From: Trogon surrucura
Lineage: Eukaryota; Chordata; Aves; Trogoniformes; Trogonidae
Direction: 5' to 3'
Length of the DNA stretch: 64,000 bases
Assembly (NCBI GenBank): GCA_020746105.1
Contig: CM036619.1
Span: forward strand, 7,993,711-8,057,710
Shown: positions 49,637 through 63,009 of the stretch, one piece after another
Position numbering within the stretch: position 1 is the first letter of the stretch
Layout: every line of letters begins with the position of its first letter
Translations under genes and position numbers: made by a program
The notes under the pieces: model-generated
Told to the model about the DNA's origin: nothing
The model's database searches: none
The model's input: only the letters and a program-made list of their open reading frames with translations

Positions 49637-51501
49637 TTGTATAATTATTTTTAATTTTTATTATTTTTATGTTTTTCCTTTTATTACCAAGCAAAGCAAG
49701 TTTTCCCCTGGAACAAATGATGGCTATGTCAGTCTATTGTAGGGATTTACACAGATTAAGTTAACATTTGGCAGACTGTCCTTTCTAAACCTTTTACAGT
49801 CAAATCCTCTCTCTCCTTGTAGTCAGAGAATTCAGATGTATCCATGCTTTGGATGCTGTTTTCAGACATGTATTGAAGCATTCAACCTTCCAGAGTGTGA
49901 CAATCTGTGTTTTTATGTGGGCGATTCCTGTATGACAATTAGAAATCAGGAGCAGAAGGCAGCTACCTGTGTCTGGAGGAGCATATTACACCTTGCAGAG
50001 TATGTTACACTCAGAACCATTACGGATCTTAATTCCTATAGTATCTTGCCTGGCTAGAAGACCCCATCCTTTCTTAACATACAATGATCTGATAAAATCA
50101 TTACTTTCCACTTAGATGACCACTGCTTGCCAACCTGTTGAAACTCCTGTTAGTGAGGGACATCGCGGTGGCCCCCGGGGTGAGGTGGGCTACTTTGGCA
50201 CCCTCAGACCTGTTGTAGCCTCTCTACCTCCTACGTCTTGGTCCTCGTCATCAAGGAACACAGCAGCCTGGCACAAGCCATCCTTAGTTGTGCCCCAACA
50301 CTTTTAAATCATTCCCATTCTACAAATGCTATCAACAGTTCTGCCCCTCAGGCAGAGCTAGCCCCAAAACCATCTAATTCTCCCCAGACTCCAGGCGATA
50401 ATCCCAACATATATTTCTTCCACTTCTATAACTTCTTGCATTTTCATGAGTTTTTATAAGAACAACAGGCATTAAAAACATGCAAACACAACACTGAGAC
50501 TCTCACACTGGCCTTCTCTGGAAAGCAAAAGCAAAATTAGTCACATGTGACAAAGACTCGGCACCTCAGTGCAGTGACCAGAGGTGAGGAGGTGCTCAGT
50601 GATAGGGTGACATGGGTAGAACAGAACACTTCTACTGAACGGAATAAACCTGAAATGCCATTAAGAATTCACTGTTACAGTTTTAAGTAATTAAACCAGG
50701 AAAGCTTTCAACCGTAGCAACCTGTGAGTTCCTCTTCTTTCTTCATGAGATTTGAAGTTCTCCTGGTTAAGCAGTCAAAGGCCGGTGACTACACAGTCCC
50801 AGTTAGAGGCTTCTAACCCTGCCACCTGCTACTTCTTTTCAGCTGAGTACCTCACTGTCCATTTATCTTCAAGCTGCACTGTGAAGCCTATTCACTGTTC
50901 TAAGCAATTTGGGTTAATGCAGAACATAATTTCATAGAAAGGGTAGTTTTTTTCATTATATGTGCAAAAATATCACTGGCAAGTTTCTTTTCCTGAGGCC
51001 TAAGCCTTACAAGTGAAAACCCCAAACCATACCAGAATATTGTGGGATCATTGTAAGCATCTACCTCCAGTCTTGTTGGTCTGACAGATGCCGAAGCAAA
51101 CAGTTCAAAAAGGGGGGGGTTGTATTTTTTTGTGTGTGTGGTACAGCAGCAAAAATGGGTTATTCTTTAATCACTGTTCTGAACAATTCAGAATTTGCGG
51201 AGTGTTAGATCTAGACCCAAAAATAGTGATCTATGTCACTAACAAATTATCAGTTAAAACCGTGCATCTGGTTTTGAACTTTGTGTTTGAACAAACTGCA
51301 ATGGTCCCCATCAAAACCATACAGTAGAACATCTTCAATGTCTCATCTCACATCTCTTCTCCCAGAAGTTTTTGTTACTGAATTAAAGCAAAAGTCACTA
51401 GTCACTGGATTGTTCTGAAAAAAATGAGAAACAAAGTGATTATTACTAGTTTCTTTTCAACAGCAGATTGCTTCTGCTTTAAATATTTCCCAGGATGGAC
51501 A

Positions 51502-51515
51502 TTTTTTTTTTTTTT
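51502..51515. repeat. T14 homopolymer
   Basis: A run of 14 T, followed by CCCC. Simple sequence. Confidence 0.9.
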
Positions 51516-52734
51516 CCCCAGATCCCTCAAATAAAGCCAACAGTTCCAGAGAGGGCAGCAGTACTCACACTTATTATCTGACAAATCTTATGTATCAAAA
51601 GATTACATTTGTCTATATTTTAGGCTGTTTTGTGGGAGCTGATGCCATCAGAAATGAAATAACCAACTTTTGAGAATGCTTCCTTTTAGTTTATTGCTTC
51701 ATTTTGTTTTATGAATGCAGCCTCCATAGCCTTTTGTTCTTATTCTGGCTTTCCCTGTTGCTATGCCTGCTCCTCTCGCTTGTGTCACTAACACTATAAA
51801 ACCCAGAGACTCTGTCTGGACATAAAAATAACCTGTTATGAGATATATGAACCCCCACAAAATGAATTTGAAAGAACAATGATAATTAAAAGCTTCATGC
51901 ATTTAGGTGCAAATCAGCTTGTCCTTTTTGTAATGTAAAAAAAATACATCTGAAAAGTGAAAGGGGATAAAATCCCACTTTCGTCTCAGTTGCAAGCCCT
52001 CTCTGTAACGAACCAAAGGAGCAAATTTCTTCAGCAGAGAAAGATCATACAGAGAACATGTGCAAGCTTCTGCTCCAAACAAAAACACCTCTTCAGTGTA
52101 AGGAGGACCCTGAAAGAGAAAAGAGCTGGAGAACTGACCTCTTATGCCAATTCCCATTCAATACATAAATTCACAGGGGAATGAATGCACACCAGGTTGG
52201 GACAAAAGAGGAGAGATGAAGGAGAAAAATATAATTTTCCCCAAATAAAATGCAAGTTTCCTTAATATATGTCTCCCTCCTCTCCTCCCAAGAGCACAAA
52301 TTTCTATCAGATCTTTCCTTAGCCTCATTTGATTCCCAGCAGTCCTCCATGCATTTTTCTCTGGAAGACTTACACGTATGCACATATTCCAGTTCTTATT
52401 TGCTGTGTCTGTGCATTCTATTTTTCAGAGGTAATATATGAGTCTGATATTTTCTACTATTTTATATTCTGGAGAGGTTTTCCTGTAAAAACCTTGTGAA
52501 AAATTGCAGTATGCAGCTTTAACTCACACTCTGCAGGTTGCCCATAGAACTGGAGACTTGAGTTTTAATTCATTTACCCAGGCAGAATTTGCTCTGGTTA
52601 AGGCTGAGATGTCAGATGCACTCAGAGAAAAAGGACAATTATAACTTTTAGCCATGGTCTGTAATGTTCATCTGTAAAGTTTCAGCCACATATTACACTC
52701 AATAAACAGCCTCTCTTAAAACTAAATATAGATC

Positions 52735-52805
52735 ACTTGCTCATGCAAATTACATTATCCCAAGTGGAGCACACCATTACAGTAATTACATTTGCAAATG
52801 ATGTG
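52735..52805. promoter_or_regulatory. Candidate element with paired POU/octamer motifs
   Basis: A perfect octamer ATGCAAAT lies at 52743-52750. The palindrome CATTTGCAAATG at 52789-52800 contains ATTTGCAAAT, with TAATTACA directly before it. Two octamer-type sites 40 bp apart flanked by homeodomain cores are typical of POU-bound enhancers, but occupancy and conservation are untested. Confidence 0.3.
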
Positions 52806-55280
52806 AGCATGCCTAAGCCTTTTGGGAAAAGTTTTTTTCCCTTCACTTACATTAATCTTAAGATTCAAGGCTTCATTAGGATGAAGGGCTTATTCACACC
52901 TCAGGCTCCCTGTTGCATTTTTCTATCAATTCAGGTTGGAGAGCTGCCCTGCGAAGCAGTAGGAGGAGTGGACATTTGTCCATGATTCTCCAGAAAATAC
53001 TCCTAGTGTGGCTATTCACATCTGGGTGATAAATGAATATAAAATGCCCTCAAGTGAAATAGGAACATTTTACATCTCTTTTGTTCTGAAAGCAGTTGTC
53101 TACGAAGAATGACAGCATCAATATGAAGTTATAGGTTTTAAAGAGAAAAGAAAGTAAAAAAAAAGAAAAAAAAAAGTTATTCTTAAGAAGGAGGTGCATA
53201 AGGAGGTGAACAAGGCTACAAAACAAACTGAGATTATGGTTTTCTTCACTTTCTATTAATATGTATTTTGAGAGTTAAAAATATCTTTGCAAAAGCAAGT
53301 AGTTACATGGAAGAAAAACACTTCATAAACCACCTTACTGCTTTCAAATCTTTCTGGTGTGAAAACCAGCGATCAGGAAGCAAAAAAAAAGAAGATGGGA
53401 TTTCAGGTTCAGAGGAGGAAAATACATCAACAAGAAGGTATTTTGGTGTCTAAGATACAATGTGGTATAAAGAATTTAGACATGATTTCAGCACTTAGAC
53501 TTCACAGCTTATTCTAGAGCTGTTATGAAGGTCTGACAGCCAAAAAAAATGGCAGATCTAGGAAGACTTGTCTCATCTTAGACATAAAACTGTAATTCCA
53601 GTAAATGGTGTCTTAGATAATGAAGACACTCATAAAAAAGTGGAGGGGCAGTTGAATAATGTACACCAGGCTGATGTAACTGAGCATATTTCAGGGAGGG
53701 TCTGCTAAGGCATTTTCAATAGAAAAACGAGCAGTTAGATCTGAGAGAATTTCCTTGCCCTCATGTTGGGGGCAAAACTTCCAAAAAAGTGGACATGAGC
53801 ACATCCAAACAGCCCTCTCTGCTCCTACCACCAAGTCAAGTGGAGCACGGGGCATTCACTAGGTAGAAGAAGCCCTTAGGAAAAATTAAGGTTAAGAGAA
53901 AACTTGCAGATGTTCAAAAAGATCAAATAAAAACATGAATGTGGTTGCAAGGAAAGCCAAATGGGATCTTAAGTAGCCTTCAGCTTGATGGCATATTCTC
54001 TGAGTGACAGGAGACACTAATGGATCTTGGAGGAGATAAGGAGGAAAAGAAGAGATGTTTGCACTCAGTAAATCTCTCCCTGGGGTGCAGATGAGCAAAT
54101 CAAATCGATTGTGAAGCTCTGTGGCAGCAAACGCTCACAGGTGGTGGATGGAATGGTAAGCAGGGAGGAAAACCATCACGCAGATGGGTGCAGTGAGCTC
54201 TGCGCTGGGCTCTCAGGGCAGCATCAGCCTCTCTGTGACATTTGCAACCACAAAGGATGAGGGAAGAGACCTGTCTTCTGCTGGGCTGGTGGGACAACCC
54301 AGGGCACCAGGGGTGGGATATTTCCTGGCTGCACCTGGCAGTGGGGATTTGCAGTGCCGCTGCTTACAACTGCTGGATAAGCTGTTGGGACTGCTGCCGC
54401 AGCAGCATACCAAATCAGCATTAAGAGATGTCAAGACAACACTGTTGTAATGTAAAGCTGCTCTTAATCAGTTCAAGAAAGCTGCAAAATTAGCATCCCT
54501 TAGGAGAGCGGCTGAACAAATGTGGCACAGGGGAGAAGGAGCGGATTGTTTGGTCAAGCCTGTATGGGAAGCTTAGGCTAGAAACCTTGTGATTTCAGTT
54601 CCAAGAAGGAAAAGGCATAAATTTAAATACATTTCTATCTGCCTTCCCCTCCTAGTGCTTATGCTTCCTTTTCCTCTCAACCTCGCATTGGGAGCAGTGG
54701 CCCATGGAGAAAATACAAGTAGAATCCTGTTCCATATCAAAAAGACCTTTGCCATGGACTTCAGGGACAGAAGGATCAAAACAAATCAAACTTTCCCATG
54801 TACTGTTGACACGGCTAGACCCAAGGCATGGTCCTTCTCCTTCTCCAGGTGCATGAACACTGATAAAGCAGAGAAAGCAAGGAGCGAACGGCATTGAGGG
54901 AAAAGGTATGTAACAGAGAAAGACCCTCTGTGCAGATGACTTTTAGGGATGACTAGATACCAGCGGTAGGCAGAGATGAGGAGGAAGAATCAGTAGAGGA
55001 CCTGCTGCTGAATGCAGTGTCATTTGCTTCCAGGGTAGAGAGGGAGGGATGGAGCAAAGAAACATGACAAGGACAAGCAAATTTCAGCTGGCCAGAGCTT
55101 TGGGGGAAAGCATGAGCACAGTACTAAGCATCCTACTTAGCCTCATCAAACCAGAAAATTCCCAGCTCTATGGCTTAAGTATGAGGTAACATGGCAGTTA
55201 TCTATAGCTCTGGGATGGCTTTTTGCTGGAGTTAGATGAAAATGCTCGGAAAGTGGAGACCAGACAGCTTGCAGTTCATT

Positions 55281-55310
55281 CCAGGCTCATCCCAGCTCAT
55301 CCCAGCTCAT
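55281..55310. repeat. Three-copy 10-bp tandem repeat
   Basis: The unit CCCAGCTCAT is repeated three times; the first copy reads CCAGGCTCAT. It is a small tandem duplication in otherwise unique DNA. Confidence 0.9.
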
Positions 55311-55592
55311 GAAGCTGCTACCCAAGACCCAGCCTTCCTGTGATCTTGTGGGATGCCGGCATTCAGAGCACCTCGACCAGCTGCCCACAGTACAGAGTAT
55401 CCCAGGGCTACAAGGGTGCAATGCATTCAGGAGCTGGCACTGTGGAAGGAGCTCTGCCCCAGACCAGTGAAACACATGACCACTCTGTATCAGACATGCC
55501 TTGAGTCCTCTAGATATTAGATCCTATGTCAAGACCTGCATATCCTCACCTCAAAGTCCATTTGGGCAACCAGACCAGAAAAAAAAGTGTTT

Positions 55593-56105
55593 CACAGAAT
55601 AACAGAATCATAGAATAGTTTGGGTTGGAAGGGACCATAAAGACCATCTAGTTCCAACCCCTCTGACATGGGCAGGGACACCTCCCACTATACCAGGTTG
55701 TTAAAACCCCATCCAGCCTGGCCTTGAACACTTCCAGGAAGGGGGCATCCACAACTTCTCTGGGTAACCCGATCCAGTGTCTCACCGCTCTCACAGAAAA
55801 TAATTTCTTCCTAGTATCTTACCTAAATCTACTCTCTATATCACTATAGTCCCTGGCAAAGGATCCCTCCCTTTCTTTCTTGTAGCCCTCCCCTAAGTAC
55901 TGGAAGGTCACTATAACGTCTCCCTGGAGTCTTCTCTTCTCCAGGCTGATCAATTCCAATTCTCTCAGTCTGTCCTCATAGGGGAGGTGCTCCACCCGCC
56001 TGACCATCTTTTTTACCCTTCTCTGGACTATATCCAACAGCAACATGTCCTTCTTATGTTGGAAGCCTCAGAGCTGAACACAGTACCACAAGCAGGATCT
56101 CAAGT
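55593..56105 (-). mobile_element. CR1 LINE, 5'-truncated copy
   Basis: This is a minus-strand CR1 of about 510 bp. The tail is at 55593 (CACAGAATAACAGAATCATAG), then the 3' UTR 'GTTTGGGTTGGAAGGGACC', then the ORF2 C-terminus back to about 56100. Antisense coding is recognisable as LLLDIVQRRVKKMVRRVEHL, DRLRELELISLEKRRLQGD and VIVTFQYLGEGYKKE (open 55819-56046). It is mutated and truncated, with no catalytic motif. Confidence 0.93.
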
Positions 56106-59100
56106 TTATAAAAGCACCAATTATAAACTCCAGTCAGACTGTGCCAGTACCCAAAGCAGTTTCAGAGTGAGTTGTAGATTTGCAATGCAAAGATTCAAAC
56201 ACACTGTCTACTTAATTTCAAGCAAATCTTTCTCTCCAAGACTTAAAGCTCTGAATAAAAGCTGCTGTAGTGTCTGGGGTATTCATTTTCTCTAATGATA
56301 TAAAGCAGACCAGCCTCTTAGGGATTTTTCTAATTGACAGAAGGTGATTAAACAGAGAGCAGTGAGACAGGAACTGCCCTAGGTGTTAAATACTTAAAGC
56401 TGGTTTGTGTTGTTGTCAGTAAATGGAATCGATGCTCTGTATCATTATTTAAACACTATAATTAAATTTGAAAATTCAGGTGCTTAATGTTCCCTCTGGC
56501 CTGCAGCCAGATGAAATTATGGTTAAAGAAGAGGGGGCCAATAAACCAGCAAGGCATATCAGGTGTGTTGGAGATCAGAGAAGAAATTACTTCCAGGGCA
56601 CTAATTGAAATCAGTAGACATAAAGTGAGGCCCAATCAATATCAGCGAGCTGAGTGAGATTTGCTCTCATTTTGTGCCAGTTTCAAAAGACTTCTCTGGC
56701 ACTTTGTGCTTCCACCTTGGGTTGCTATTCCTTGTCTTTGTTGATCTGACCATGGTGCTACCTTGGGGAGGGTTTTGCACTGATATTTCTCTTGAAAGGC
56801 TGCTATTCTCCATAGCATCAGCAAAACCACAGCTACTCTAAAAACATCTTTGAACTTTCACATATAGTAGAGAGAGGGACTGGTGTTTCTAATAATGGAG
56901 AACTACTCACAGGATTAGTACCTACTCCTGTCCCTGAACAGATTGACACTGCTCTTGGGTGGCCCTTGAACACTCTCCTGCACGCTCTACAGCAAGGAAC
57001 TGCAGTGACTCACTCTTTGGCAACCCTGCACTTCAGTGCTCGTATGGCTCTAAGCTGATTATTTAGACAAAGGCCACAGAGAATACCTGAAATGGTCTCA
57101 GCCCAGAAGACCTTATCTAGATTGTGCTGTGCTAATTGAAGCAATTTTTGTGCCTTCTTTAGGTGAACATACCTGTAACAGCAGGCTGAATAGGGAGTAT
57201 TATGCCACGTTCTCTGGATACTGTCTTCTGAGTAAGGCGTTTTCCTACACAGTAGGAATATTGGGTTCATGTCCCCATTTTCAATATGACAGAGTGGGGG
57301 CATGGTGCTAATAGTTCTGCCACCATCATCTACAAATAATAATTTAATTTTGGTTCCCCCCAGGTAGACCGAGAGCTGAGAACTAATGTCAAGGAAATCT
57401 ATAGTGAAAAGAAACTTTGATGGACAAGGTTATTTGGCAAAGATTTTTCCATCTGCAATGTTTTCAAGAATGGGAAATTTCCTGGACGTTACCAGTTAGG
57501 CAGCTTGCTGAGTTCAGCATAGAAGTAAATGAGTGAAAGGTGCTTGATAGCAGGATAAGGCCAAACTAACTGATCAAACAGTTTGTCCAGACCTCAACTG
57601 TGAGAATATATGAATCATTGGTGCAAAAAGTTTTTGTAGCCACTAAATTTGTGATGCAATGCTGCATCTAGATTTTTTTATTTTCAAGATTAATAGCTGA
57701 AGATAGTTGGTGCCAAGTTCTACAAGGGAGCTTTGTTTTATGTGTAATCCCAGGACAATAAATTATCTAGTCATATTTATGCTACTTCTGACAAAACTGT
57801 GCCTCCCATTGCTTGAAAAATAATATTGTGGAGCAAGGTTTGTAGGGGGGTTTCTTAGTTTCATCTAACAAATTTTAAGGTCAAGCTCAGTAGCTTCTCA
57901 TACATAAGGCTTTTAATCACTTTGAAGAATTGGGAAAATAGGGCAATCAGTGGTTTGCAATGCATTGCCCTACCTGCGTTCCATACAGAGAGGTAAGTGT
58001 CCTCATTCAAGTTGCATTTTTTTTAGCATATTTTAACAGGTATGTCTGTGTTTGGCAATCCAGTCTAGGGAAAAAGAAAATAAAGATCAAAGAAAATTAC
58101 AATGTGAATTGCAGAAAGTTACTTTTGAGCAGTTTCTATAACGATGAGATTGCCGACTAGAGATGATATTCAGAGAAGTTTCCATGGTATGTGCAACCAG
58201 CCTTGCTGCAAAATTACACCCAAGTCTCTTTTAGACGTTCCTTTATCTAAAATAAGCAGCATGAGTAGCTCTTTCACATCACCACCTTGCTTCACACACT
58301 CTGCCACTGACATCAGCAACAAGAATGGCAAAATCAGTCCCCAGCTAGTCATGTTTTTCAAGAGGATTTCAGTTCTGCAAGATGCTCAGCAGATCCTGCA
58401 GAACTGACATGAACTTGGGGACTATTAAGACTTTGCGGAATCAAACTGGTAATTATCAGACTTTGATTAGTGTTACCTCCTGGGTATGAAGCTTATATAT
58501 CAAGTTTTGATCTCATAAGTAATTTTTCTAACTTTTTCTCATTGCAGCTTCTTTAAATAAAGCACTCAAATAACTTTGGCATACAGACTTGCAAATGCCT
58601 CACAGTTTATTGGAAGTGATATTAATGACTTTTGGGGTATACCAATTAACCCAATGATTCTTTAAAAAAATCCGATTTTAAGATATATTTCCCAATTGAT
58701 TTAAATATATTTTATACATATATATAAAAATAGATTTTATACACAAATACATTTTTTATGTAGTAAGGTGGTAATTCCTCTGTTGCTGTAGTATAGCCTA
58801 AAAAAACCACATTACTTAGATGTGCATATCTCACCTTACAGCAGAGGTGTTACCTTTTGATCTCAGGTATGACCCTTGGACAGTAAACTCCCTAGGGCAG
58901 GCAACAACTGTGCTTATGCCATGTAGTAGAAAAAGTCAGCTTTACAGTGTTTTATGCCATTTTTTGTTTATGCTGGAAGAGTAGAGGCTGGATGTTTTGT
59001 ATTTTACACTAACTCTTACAATATGTGATTTGTTGGATGGAGAGATTAAGGCTGTCGGTTTGTAGGATAGGCAGAGATAAGGTGAGGTGTCCCATTCTCA

Positions 59101-59313
59101 GGAAATGTGGTGGGTGTATAGTGGTTTCCTGTGAATGCAGAAGCCCCGAAAGCGTCCATTTTGAAGCAGTGCTTCTGGTGCTACAGAGGTTCCTAGTGGT
59201 GGTGGCTGTGAGGAGACTTCCACAAGCTTCTCCTTGAAATGATATTGACTTTGTAGCATCTGCAGTTAAAAAGTTGTTGATATGCATGACAATCCGCCAG
59301 TCATATCAAGCTG
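56106..59313. other. Unique AT-rich sequence, no gene recognised
   Basis: No transposon or exon was recognised. The segment at 56440-56640 is denser in homeodomain-like cores (CTAATTGAAA, AGAAATTAC, CCAATCAATA) and may be regulatory. AT-rich low-complexity DNA occurs at 58670-58750. Confidence 0.45.
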
Positions 59314-60441
59314 TCATAGAATCACAGAATTATCTGGGTCGGAAAGGACCTCAGAGATCATCTAGCTCCAACCTCCATGCCATGGCAGGGACACATGCCA
59401 CTAGATCAGGCTGCTCAATGCTCCATCCAGCCTGGCCTTGAACACCTCCAAGAATGGAGCATCTGCAGCTCCCCTGGGCAACCTGTTCCAATGTCTCACC
59501 ATCCTCAAGATAAAGAACTTCTTCCTTATATCTAGTCTAAACCTATGCTCTTCCAGCTTCCACCCATTACCCCTCATCCTATCACTACAGGCCCTTGTAA
59601 AAAGTCCCTCCTCAGCCTTCTTGTAGGCTCCCTTCAGGTACTGGAAGGCTGTTATGAGGTCTCCCTGGAGCCTTCTCTTTTCCAGGCTGAACAAGTCTAA
59701 CTCTCTCAGCCTGTCCTCACAGGAGAGGAGAGGTGCTCCAGCTCTCTGATGATCTTGGTAGCCCTCCTTTGGGCTCGCTCCAACAATTCTCTGTGTTTCT
59801 TGTGTTGTGGGTCCCAGAGCTGGAGGCAGTATTCCAGGTGGGGTCTCAGAAGGGCAGAGCAGAGGGGCAGAATCACCTCCCTCCACCTGCTGGTCACACA
59901 TCTCTTGATGCATCCCAGGACATGGTTGGCTTTCTGGGCTGCAAGCACACACCATTGGCTCATGTTGATCTTGTCATCCACCAACACGCCCAAATCCTTC
60001 TGCCCAGGACTGCTCTCAATCCACGCATCGCTCAGCCTGTATTTGTGCTTGGGATTACCTTGACCCAGATGCAGGACCTTACCCTTGGCACTGTTAAACT
60101 TCATGAGCTTGGCGTGGGCCCACCTCTCCAACCTGTCAAGGTCCCCCCTCATGGCATCCCTACCCTCCCTCATGTTGACTGCACCACACAACTTTGTGTC
60201 TTTGGCAAACTTGCTGAGAGTGCACTTGATGTCACTGTCCATGTCACCGACATGTTAAATAGTGCCGGTCCCAGTACTGATCCCTGAGGGACACCACTTG
60301 TCACTGGTGTCCACTTGGACATTGAGCCTTTGACCACAATTCTGTAAGTGCGATCTTCCAGCCAGTTCTTTGTTCACTGAGTGGTCCATCCATCAAATCC
60401 ATGTCTTTCCTACTTGGAGACTAGGATGTCGTGTGGCCAGG
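59314..60441 (-). mobile_element. CR1 LINE extending past the FADD box
   Basis: This is a minus-strand CR1 of about 1.13 kb. The tail is at 59314 (CATAGAATCACAGAAT), then the 3' UTR ('GGTCGGAAAGGACCTCAG'), then the ORF2 C-terminus. It passes the catalytic-box region at about 60205 and continues through the GSVLG-equivalent 'CAGTACTGATCCCTGAGGGACACC' into the preceding RT segment, where it ends near 60441. It belongs to a different subfamily from the copies at 34081 and 63010. Confidence 0.93.
59401..60242 (-). pseudogene. CR1 ORF2 RT fragment, frameshifted, catalytic box mutated
   Basis: Two overlapping minus-strand frames (59706-60242 and 59401-59955) join at a 5-bp tandem duplication. The sequence AGGAGAGGAGAGGTGCTCC at 59721-59739 has one AGAGG unit more than other CR1 copies, which shifts the frame. 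The N-terminal frame has [11 protein letters not shown] where active copies have FADD, so a catalytic aspartate is lost. RDLGVLV-type, SREVILPL-type and LRPHLEYCLQLWDPQ segments follow. The C-terminal frame has [20 protein letters not shown] and [19 protein letters not shown]. It is not functional. Confidence 0.9.
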
Positions 60442-63009
60442 TGTTTTGGTCTGAAACTTTTGGGACAACAAATCCGTGAGTTAGATCATTTATCTGGAAG
60501 AAAAGAGAGCTAGTTTCTTTTAAAGGGCCAGCCTTTTGGAAAATAATGTAGTTGGGAATTAGCAGGCTTGGGGATTAACAAACTCCAGAGAGTGTTACTG
60601 CCAGTTTACGTCTACATTTGCAGACAAATGCATATACATGTTTCCAAGTTGTGGTTACTTTTCTGAAAGGGCTTTTAAGACCACACTTTATTTTTAGGAG
60701 ATATTCCTAAAATGAGTCAATTTTCTTTTTTTTTTTGTCAAAGGCAATACTGAGGGATGGCTAAAAATCTGTCCTCACCTGGCACACACGCAGGCCTGCA
60801 TTTGCTCTGCAAATAGAGAACTTGCATCTCAGCCCTTGCTGTCTGGCACATTTCACATGGATTAATTCTACAGAAAAAAACACCCACAACATGAATTTCA
60901 TTTTTTTCTTTAAAGCAGATGTCTAATTAGCTACTGGCTGCTATTTTTCTCTTAGACAGGCTTTTGGGAGATTAATGATAATGAAAAATTGCTGAATCCC
61001 CTTTATCCCAAAGAACATTCATTCCAATACTTTAGATCCAACGCCATAACCCACAACATAATGTTGGATGCTCTGCTGCTTTCAAGTATAATCCCCATCT
61101 CTGTTCTAGGGGAAGGGAGGGATTGTTTGTTTTTGTACATCTACGTCTGCTTTGATTCGTATGTAATTTATGGTGTGCTTTCAACTGTTCAGTTAACTTG
61201 CCTTCTGTGCATATTCCACAAGGCAAACAGAGTTTGTAAGTGAGTTATACAAACTTTGAAGAGTTCTACTTTTTTTGAACTGTTTGATGGATTACATGTA
61301 TTTGTATAATAAGATGCACTGTGAGCATTTTCACAGACCATGCTTAATGGATTGGAAGTAGGAAGCTTATAATACCACTGTGAACATAAGCCTCCACTGT
61401 GTTTGCAGGCTACTAGTCAGAGAAAATTTACTGAAGCAAAACAAGTGCTGCCAAAAAGGAAAGTTGTTTGCTGACAGTCGGCTGTTGCATCGCAGTGGGA
61501 AGAGAGGAGGCATTTGTATTGTGCCCTCGCACTGCAGAGCTCAGTCTACTCTCTTTCTCAGTTACTTTCACTCAGCTCTTTTCTGCCTCTGCCAGAGACC
61601 CGTCTCTGGAAACCCACGGACGAAGTGTAGCTCTCCACCGTAACCAGAAATTTAATGAGGATAGCCCAAGAGTGCCTTCACACCTTCATTTTAACTGCTT
61701 TTGGCTGCAACCTTTGTGTCAGTTTTTGTCTCTTTTTTTCCCTTTTTTTTTAATCCTGCAGCCCTGACCTTCTAGACCTCCAGATTACAAGTGGAAATTC
61801 TTCATATTACACTACATAAAATTTTTCTGTTATTGAAGTGCGCTATTGAAATAGAAACTCAGATGTTAATTGAACTGAAATATTTGAGTCTGGAAGAATG
61901 TTCTTTTTCTTAACAAGTTCTGGCTATTTGATCTCTGCAAGACAAGTGATGAAACCCCACTGTCACAGTGGTGATGGTAGATTGCTCTACAAAAAGGGCA
62001 ACTCTTCAGTAGAATTATTTTTATGAACATTTTCAACTGTTTTCCCATATGTTGAGCACACTTGGGAGAAGCTTGGCTGTGCAATGGGGCTTCTCATGCT
62101 GGATGAAATGGCAGATCTCTTAGGAGTGAATTATTCATAGTGGTGTCGTGACCTTTCATTAATCCTTTTTAATAAGTCTCTTTTGCTTTTTCTGAACATC
62201 TTTTTCTTCTAACTCAGGAACAGACAGATCCTAAAACTTGAATGTAAATTCCTGAGAAGAGTTTCTTTTCTTTTTAATCACTCCTCCAACTTTTTTTGTT
62301 AATAAACTCAGGAAATTAAGAAAAGTTCTTATATTCCTTTCACAGAACATGGCAGTAATTTCACCTTCCGTGGAAGAAAGTCGCTGTAGTTCTATGTAAT
62401 TAAATTTCCTACCATATTCCACTAATTATATGCCACTTCTTTTAGCAAAATTATTTCCCAATTCTTGTATCTTGTCACAAAAAATGTAAGGTATAATAAT
62501 ACTGATTTATTTTTACAGATATTTCCCCCCTCATACAACTAAGATCTGTTTCATTCCCAAACTTTTCTCAGCTCTTGAATATTAAAGAGGTCTTACATTC
62601 TTATTAGTCAATAATAGATCTTTGTATTTTACCCTCTTCTAATACTATTGCATTTTTCAAATATAAGGATTATTTGAGTATCAAGATTTCTAATCCAAAT
62701 TTAGATTACTTGCCTTGTTTAAACCTCTGCATGCAGCACAGAGCTTTGCTTATGCCTTTTTTTTTCCTGCATTTGCAGACAATGGGTTTATAAATCACCT
62801 ACTCACCCCACAGTGTGCAGAATATCTTTTAAAGATTGCCAGTGCATCTTGGGTTTCATCTAAATAAAACGTAGTCAAATGATGGATGTGCTTGTCTTTT
62901 ATTTTTCCTTGTGCAATGACCTCTTTTCTTCATTAGGCTTTCTGTGTCACCTTCCCTAAGCATTTAAGATCCTGCAAAAATTCTGGAAATAATTGCAGGA
63001 GGGTTGAAC
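60442..63009. other. Unique sequence, no gene recognised
   Basis: This is AT-rich with scattered T tracts (near 60724, 61745 and 62760). Frames at 61380-61767 cover a GC-richer patch but match no family. No transposon or RNA gene was recognised. Confidence 0.5.

Larger units (their letters stand above)
48326..55592. other. Unique sequence, no gene recognised
   Basis: No transposon, exon or RNA gene was recognised. Simple repeats occur at 49584-49636, 51502-51515 and 53152-53177. A GC-richer patch at 54100-54460 has several overlapping short frames on both strands but no family match. A POU-type motif pair at 52735-52805 is described separately. Confidence 0.5.

Noticed and set aside
54184-54450. 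Several overlapping short frames in a GC-richer patch
   Set aside because: All six frames are similarly open because of composition. No domain, splice signals or repeat match.
57615-57640. GGTGCAAAAAGT string resembling a mariner terminal repeat
   Set aside because: Only about 12 bp match, and there is no partner inverted repeat or TA target duplication nearby.
59733-60287. Plus-strand 184-codon frame
   Set aside because: It is the antisense shadow of the CR1 RT at 59314-60441.
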